Source: CBDBCU01 sp965203435 | GTDB lineage: Bacteria > Chloroflexota > Dehalococcoidia > Lucifugimonadales > UBA3495 | Assembly (NCBI GenBank): GCA_965203435.1 | Contig: CBDBCU010000006.1 | Location: 372,001 to 436,000, forward strand | Direction of reading: 5' to 3' | DNA length: 64,000 nt | In this document: piece by piece, positions 59,787 to 64,000 of the stretch | Layout: the number at the start of each line of letters is the position of its first letter | How positions within the stretch are numbered: the stretch's first letter is position 1 | The notes under the pieces: generated by a model | Seen by the model: only the letters and a program-made list of their open reading frames with translations | What the model was told of the DNA's origin: nothing | Database searches by the model: none | Made by a program: the position numbers and the translations under genes

Positions 59787-60163
59787 ACGAGGACACGCTC
59801 CTCTATCGGCAGGTCAGTCCCTCCTGGCTGGTCAATGGCGAGTTCACCTCGCAAACTTTCTTGCCTACCCGGAAAGATAACGGGTTTTTGTCGGTCTATG
59901 ACGGCGACCGGATAACTGCCGAGGACTCTTGGCGGCACTTTGTCGGAGCCTTGGGTCGTCCCTCGGCAGGGGTGGCTGCTGTTTCCGTAGCCGAATGTAA
60001 CGACCAGTAATTGCCGGTTCGTCCTGACCCGGAAGCCTTTCCTGAACACGTCCTTGTTGACTTTACCGGCTTGAGCAACAGTCAAAAAGAACGCAAGGCC
60101 GCCGCTCTGAAAGCCGCCGCCCTGGCCCGGGGCTGGCAGTTTCGTCCCCCGTTGGAGGTTTAA
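59783..60163 (+). pseudogene. Uncharacterised protein interrupted by a TAA stop
   Basis: The frame runs MNEDTLLYRQVSPSWLVNGEFTS...SVAECNDQ, meets TAA at 60008-60010, then continues without change of frame as LPVRPDPEAFPEHVLVDFTGLSNSQKERKAAALKAAALARGWQFRPPLEV to a TAA at 60161. The second half looks like genuine coding sequence of the same protein (in-frame, similar codon use), so a nonsense mutation is the simplest reading. TAA rules out selenocysteine. The intact product would be about 126 residues. Alternatively a shorter protein ending at 60010 is functional. Confidence 0.65.
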
Positions 60164-60171
60164 GTCAGCTT

Positions 60172-60414
60172 ATGGAAGCGCGCATCGAGCAGTGGGGCAA
60201 TAGCCTGGCTTTAAGGATTCCCCCCTCCGTAGCCCGACAGATGGCCTTGGCGGCAGATGCTGCGGTCAGCTTGGAAGTCCGGGATGGCAGGTTGAGCGTC
60301 TGGCCGGCCGGAAATCCCCCCCTTACCTTGGCGCAGTTGCTGGCGGGGGTTACTCCGGACAACTTGCACCAAGAAGCGGATACCGGCCCGGCAGCAGGCG
60401 GCGAAGCGTGGTAA
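60172..60414 (+). CDS. mazE: MazE-type antitoxin (AbrB/SpoVT fold), without adjacent MazF
   Basis: An 80-residue protein: EARIEQWGNSLALRIPPSVARQMALAADAAVSLEVRDGRLSVWP is the swapped-hairpin AbrB DNA-binding domain of MazE. The tail LAGVTPDNLHQEADTGPAAGGEAW is the standard MazE C-terminus that wraps around MazF. A mazF gene would be expected right after the stop; 60415-60661 has no such ORF. It is either a solitary antitoxin, a remnant, or partnered with the preceding broken gene. Confidence 0.88.
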   Translation: MEARIEQWGNSLALRIPPSVARQMALAADAAVSLEVRDGRLSVWPAGNPPLTLAQLLAGVTPDNLHQEADTGPAAGGEAW

Positions 60415-60661
60415 CTTCCATCCCTTTCCCCACCCCCATTTGACACCCCGCCCCTTATCGTAGTAACCTGCTACCCAAGCGCCCGCCCGTTGCCAATCGG
60501 CGGCCTTGGGCGCAATGGCCCGTATGCCGCCCCGGCGGCCTGGGCGTTGCGCCCACCTGCCGCCAGACCGGCAGCCGGTAGCGCCGCAGCCCACCTGCCG
60601 CCCACCCGGCGGCCGGCAGCGCGCCAGCCCACCCGCAACCTTAATTACGGAGGAAATCCTG

Positions 60662-61450
60662 ATGCCTTATCAAGGTTTGATTGCCGAAACCGTGAACATC
60701 CACGGCCACAACGGCGACCGCATCGACGCTTACCTGGCCCGCCCCCTGGGCCCCGGCCCCTTCCCCGGCGTGGTGATGATCCACCATATGCCCGGCTGGG
60801 ACGACGCCACCAAAGAGATGGCCCGCAAACTGGCCCATCACGGCTTTGTCTGCATCTCCCCCAACCTCCACTTCCGCGAAGGCCACGGCGACCCCACCGC
60901 CAACAGCGCCAGCGTCCGCGAAGCCGGCGGGATGCCCGACGACCGCACCCTCGGCGATGTGGCCGGCGCCCGCGACTACCTCCGCACCCTCCCCTATCAC
61001 AACGACAAAGTCGGCGTCATCGGCTTCTGCTCCGGCGGCCGCCAAACCTACCTCGTCGCCTGCCGCCTGGACGGCATCGACGCCGCCGTCAACTGCTGGG
61101 GCGGCGGCGTTACCACCGTCCCCGACGGCGACCTGGAACGCTCCCGCCAGCCGGTCGCCCCGGTGGACTATACCGCCAACCTCGACTGTCCCCTCCTGGG
61201 CCTCTTCGGCAACGAGGATCCCCGCCCCTCGCCCCAGGATGTGGATGACCTGGAAGCGGCCCTGCGCCGGCACGGCAAGGACTACGAGTTTTTCCGCTAC
61301 GACAATGCCGGCCACGGTTTCTTTGCCGTCGACCGCCCCAGCTATCGCCAGGAGGCCGCCGTGGACGGCTGGAAACAGGTGCTGCGCTTCTACAACGCCC
61401 ATCTGACCCCGGCCGGGGCCCGGGAACTGGCCGGCGTCGCCGACGACTAA
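60662..61450 (+). CDS. Dienelactone hydrolase family protein
   Basis: The ATG at 60662 follows ACGGAGGA and excludes the arginine- and proline-rich upstream extension; 262 residues. An alpha/beta-hydrolase fold with cysteine nucleophile in GVIGFCSGGRQ, acid in LLGLFGNEDPRPS and histidine in YDNAGHGFFAV, the dienelactone hydrolase triad. It should cleave lactones or esters in the cytoplasm; the substrate is not evident. Confidence 0.9.
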   Translation: MPYQGLIAETVNIHGHNGDRIDAYLARPLGPGPFPGVVMIHHMPGWDDATKEMARKLAHHGFVCISPNLHFREGHGDPTANSASVREAGGMPDDRTLGDVAGARDYLRTLPYHNDKVGVIGFCSGGRQTYLVACRLDGIDAAVNCWGGGVTTVPDGDLERSRQPVAPVDYTANLDCPLLGLFGNEDPRPSPQDVDDLEAALRRHGKDYEFFRYDNAGHGFFAVDRPSYRQEAAVDGWKQVLRFYNAHLTPAGARELAGVADD

Positions 61451-61481
61451 CCCCGCCCCGCCGCCACCTTTCCGGCCCGGC

Positions 61482-61517
61482 AAAAAGAAACGCCCCCGGC
61501 CCTCAGAGCCGGGGGCG
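61482..61517 (-). terminator. Terminator of the Hsp70-like gene
   Basis: On the minus strand the 10-bp stem CGCCCCCGGC / GCCGGGGGCG (loop TCTGAGG) is followed by TTTCTTTTT. It lies 21 bp after the stop at 61538. Confidence 0.85.
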
Positions 61518-61537
61518 TGGTGGTTTGGGGGGGATGG

Positions 61538-63472
61538 CTAACGACCTTTAAGCCCTTCACGCCAATCAATACTGGTAACGGTTTCGCGGATACGGGCGGC
61601 CTCTCGGGCTTTGTCCGCTTCCTGCTGGTTTAGCAGGATAGCGTAGGCTTCCCTTTGGTCGTCGGTTTGACCGGGCATATCGGTAAGCACCGTGTGCAAT
61701 GCCACCCCCGATTTGTCCGACCACTCGGCCACCAGCACGTGCTGGTACCGGTTTATGACCAACTTGCGCTTGGCCCCTATCAGCCGAGTGTTGAGCTTAT
61801 CGTCAATAAACTGACGCTCCAGCACCGTGCCATCGGTATCGGTGACCGTCAGCTCGTAGCGGTTCAGGCTGATCGGGTCTTCCGGGTGTTCCGACAGGGT
61901 TTCGGTCGATACGAAGTCCGCAAAGGGCTCGTTCTTCCCGTAGGTTATCGCGCCCGATTCCCGCCATTCCGTTTGGGGCGCCGTAAAGTGCTGGAAAGGG
62001 TGGTACTCCGCCTTTTTCCCGGTTTGCAGGTCTTCCAAGGTGACCTGTAAAGGCAACCGGTTAACGTACAGCGGCGTATATTCCCGATAGCCGGCGCTGA
62101 ACTTGGCGGAATAGCAAGCCCCCACGCTGGCCCCGGTCAACTCCGGGTCAACGATACTGGGCATCAGGTCTGACGCGGCGGCTACCTTCTCAGCCCCGAA
62201 GTGTTTTTCCAAGTATTCCGGGAAAAGGGAACTCTTGGTAGGCCCGCCGAACAAGATAACCTTAGCCACGTCAGCAGCCAAGTCCGGCAACATCAGTTGC
62301 CATACAAAGCGCACCTCCCGCAATTCCCGGTCTTGAGGGGAGTGTCCTTTGTACCTCTCGTAAAGGACTTCCCCCGCGGGCGGATAGCGTATTTCCTCTC
62401 CTTCAGGTGTACGGATTTCTTCCTGAGGACGGGTCCACAGGGGGACGGATTTAGCTCCAATATAGGCGTCCCGGGATACAGACAGCGACTGCTCAAGGAA
62501 GCGAAGTCCCTCCAAGGCAGCTTTGACGTCTACCACGACTTCGCCTTTCAAGGAGTCTTTGGCGGCATCGATGAGGTTGGCATGATCCAGGGTAATGCAA
62601 GGACCTTCTTGCAGTTTAATGTACGGCGTGTTTTCGCTAAGGGTTTCCTTAGCCTGCCGCAACAAGTTTAACTGCACCCTGTAGCCCTGCTTACGGAGCT
62701 CCCGGGCCAGCCAGTCGTCGATATCCCAACCGCCGAGCAAAGGGTGACCGTCAGCGCCGTAGATTTGGCTCTTGTCGTCGCCTATTTTCACTACCGCACA
62801 GTCGAAAGAGCCGCCCCCGACGTCATAAGCTAGATAAGAGCCTTCCTCCAAGCGACCGGCTATCCGGGCGGCAAGCAGGAACAGAAAAGGCTCCTCGACA
62901 ACCCAATGAATGTTGCCGGCCTTTCCCGTTACTTGGCTCAGAGTTTCAGCCAGCCCTTTCCGGTAGGTAAAGTTGGAGTGTACCGGGCAGCCGGCGCGCC
63001 ATTCGTAATCGCCGCTGATGTTGGCCCGGCGAAAAGCCTCCGCCAAGACCTCGCCAACCAAATTCCAAATCGGGAACTCGCGCCCAAACTCTTCGACGCA
63101 GTTGGTGGCAACATTCCACCATTTCGGCGGCCAAGCATCGTCTTCTCCGTACTCATCCCCCGCCAAGTCTCGCTTGTAGGCGTCTCGGACGGAGATGTGC
63201 CAGTTGACATAGTCGTCGGCGGACAGGGCAAACCGCTTGACATCCCGTATGACTCGGGTGATGCCCTCCTCATTCTCCATTTCATCGGCTTCTTCGCCCA
63301 CCTTGATGACGACCCCGCCATCCGGTTGCTTTTGCAGAGCTACCACTGCGGGCATAATCGGCTCATCGCCGAGGATGCTGATGGGCTCGGGTTTGGGCAG
63401 AGCCACTTGTTCAGAATCCCAAGTGGCAACCCGTACGTTGGCGGTTCCGAAATCTACGCCGACGACCTGCAT
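61538..63472 (-). CDS. Hsp70-like protein
   Basis: A 644-residue actin-fold ATPase. Phosphate-1 motif VGVDFGTANVRVATW, DVGGGSFDCAVVKIG (phosphate-2) and KVILFGGPTKSSLFPEYL (adenosine motif) match Hsp70, but the sequence is divergent. It lacks the canonical DnaK substrate-binding domain end (no EEVD or lid). The C-terminal 200 residues form a beta-rich segment and a short helix (LNQQEADKAREAARIRET). The ATG overlaps the upstream stop (TAATG). The pairing with a GrpE-like gene points to a dedicated chaperone system. Confidence 0.85.
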   Translation of the reverse strand: MQVVGVDFGTANVRVATWDSEQVALPKPEPISILGDEPIMPAVVALQKQPDGGVVIKVGEEADEMENEEGITRVIRDVKRFALSADDYVNWHISVRDAYKRDLAGDEYGEDDAWPPKWWNVATNCVEEFGREFPIWNLVGEVLAEAFRRANISGDYEWRAGCPVHSNFTYRKGLAETLSQVTGKAGNIHWVVEEPFLFLLAARIAGRLEEGSYLAYDVGGGSFDCAVVKIGDDKSQIYGADGHPLLGGWDIDDWLARELRKQGYRVQLNLLRQAKETLSENTPYIKLQEGPCITLDHANLIDAAKDSLKGEVVVDVKAALEGLRFLEQSLSVSRDAYIGAKSVPLWTRPQEEIRTPEGEEIRYPPAGEVLYERYKGHSPQDRELREVRFVWQLMLPDLAADVAKVILFGGPTKSSLFPEYLEKHFGAEKVAAASDLMPSIVDPELTGASVGACYSAKFSAGYREYTPLYVNRLPLQVTLEDLQTGKKAEYHPFQHFTAPQTEWRESGAITYGKNEPFADFVSTETLSEHPEDPISLNRYELTVTDTDGTVLERQFIDDKLNTRLIGAKRKLVINRYQHVLVAEWSDKSGVALHTVLTDMPGQTDDQREAYAILLNQQEADKAREAARIRETVTSIDWREGLKGR

Positions 63473-64000
63473 TAGGTTTCCTCCGCGATAGGGGTTACGT
63501 TTGCTTTGAGAATAACCAGTTCGCCGAATTCGCCGCCGGTGATGATTACCCCGGGAGCAGTCAGGCGCACCAAGCTGCCACTGGCAATTTCTCTGGACGG
63601 GTGATGCCGAGTTGGGTCAAAGGCCGTGGTTTCTCCGACCTCGCCCAGCAACTCAGCGCCACCATCGCGCAAGGCCAAGGGCAGATGGGTGATGACTTGG
63701 TTGAGTTTCGTTTCCGGGTCATTGGTAGGATGGTAAGCCCGTTGCAGAATGTCGCCGATACGCAACAACATATCCTTACGGACAGCCAAGCGGGATTGCT
63801 CCATTCTGGAGTCAATCGAGTCCCAGAGCGATTTGATTTGGTAGTTGAACCGTTCCTCTTGACTTTTCAACTCGCCGGCATGGTTCTCACGCTGCTGTTT
63901 CAGGTCCGCGGCGTGGGATTCCCGTTGTTGTTGCAAGTCGGCGGCGTGGGATTTCTGCTGTCGTTCCAAATCGGCGGCGTGGGATTCCCGCTGTTGCCTC
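63472..64000 (-). CDS. GrpE-like nucleotide-exchange factor with coiled-coil repeats, 5' end outside window
   Basis: The frame is open to the right edge, so the N-terminus is missing. The visible N-terminal part repeats (Q/K)QQRE(S/N)HAADL-type decapeptides, coded by a 30-bp DNA repeat near 63890-64000, forming a long coiled coil. The C-terminal domain (about the last 110 residues) resembles GrpE: RKDMLLRIGDILQRAYHPTNDPETKLN, a helix, then TTAFDPTRHHPSREIASGSLVRLTAPGVII, where GrpE has FDPxxHEA and a beta-wing. It should exchange nucleotides on the adjacent Hsp70-like protein. The 1-bp overlap (TAATG) couples the two genes. Confidence 0.72.
   Translation of the reverse strand, partial: RQQRESHAADLERQQKSHAADLQQQRESHAADLKQQRENHAGELKSQEERFNYQIKSLWDSIDSRMEQSRLAVRKDMLLRIGDILQRAYHPTNDPETKLNQVITHLPLALRDGGAELLGEVGETTAFDPTRHHPSREIASGSLVRLTAPGVIITGGEFGELVILKANVTPIAEET

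Noticed and set aside
60008..60010. Second possible recoding event at the stop inside the 59783-60163 gene
   Set aside because: The codon is TAA, not TGA or TAG, so selenocysteine or pyrrolysine do not apply; a nonsense mutation is simpler.
60506..60661. N-terminal extension of the dienelactone hydrolase
   Set aside because: Composition is Pro/Arg/Ala-rich and unlike the family; the ATG at 60662 has a good ribosome-binding site and aligns with the family start.

Overview
The window is high-GC bacterial chromosome (roughly 60-65% by eye). The gene set suggests a marine or free-living Chloroflexota bacterium, perhaps of the SAR202 / Dehalococcoidia type. That is inference, based on an adjacent DUF3090 / SCO1664-kinase pair, two LLM flavin monooxygenases, an enolase-superfamily enzyme, a GMC oxidoreductase, a DUF35-thiolase pair, an N-acyl-D-amino-acid deacylase, and an HspR-type heat-shock locus. 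The 16S gene and most of the genome are outside the window.

Layout. 1-8.0 kb: a partial metallo-beta-lactamase-fold hydrolase, a ComM/YifB ATPase, EPSP synthase (aroA), a coiled-coil membrane zinc peptidase and a PEPCK-like protein. 8.1-10.5 kb: DUF3090, SCO1664-like kinase, HAD phosphatase. 10.5-13.4 kb: molybdate transporter modABC, read leftwards. 13.5-16.2 kb: a large exported DUF11-repeat protein. 16.5-25.4 kb: rpoB-rpoC behind a consensus sigma-70 promoter, both subunits with long insertions. 25.5-26.6 kb: pyrD and a strong terminator. 26.6-31.2 kb: divergent heat-shock locus (dnaJ-hspR-clp leftwards, hsp20 rightwards) with HAIR-like operators. 31.3-36 kb: tRNA-Asn, a higBA toxin-antitoxin pair with a decayed higB copy, an ASCH protein, two DUF805 membrane proteins and the DUF35-thiolase pair. 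36-51 kb: mixed catabolic and redox enzymes, a second higBA pair and many dispersed palindromic repeats. 51-54.6 kb: an RTX-type calcium-binding protein, a D-aminoacylase and a tandem pair of unknown paralogues. 54.6-56.4 kb: a type II restriction-modification system of visibly lower GC. 56.6-61.5 kb: cysteine desulfurase, bleomycin-hydrolase-type peptidase, a broken toxin-antitoxin-like pair, an orphan MazE and a dienelactone hydrolase. 61.5-64 kb: an Hsp70-like / GrpE-like pair running off the right edge.

The most interesting item is at 39378-40139 (minus strand). An in-frame TGA replaces the first cysteine of the CxxC motif of a glutaredoxin domain fused to a DinB domain. It is followed at the right distance by a stem-loop with GG at the start of its loop. 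This looks like a new selenoprotein architecture. A conventional gene caller would start the gene after the TGA and lose the glutaredoxin half.

Two families of short dispersed palindromic repeats occupy most intergenic gaps. One is MITE-like with an ATTCCCGC/GCGGGAAT hairpin; the other has the core CATCCTGAACTTGTTGAAGG.
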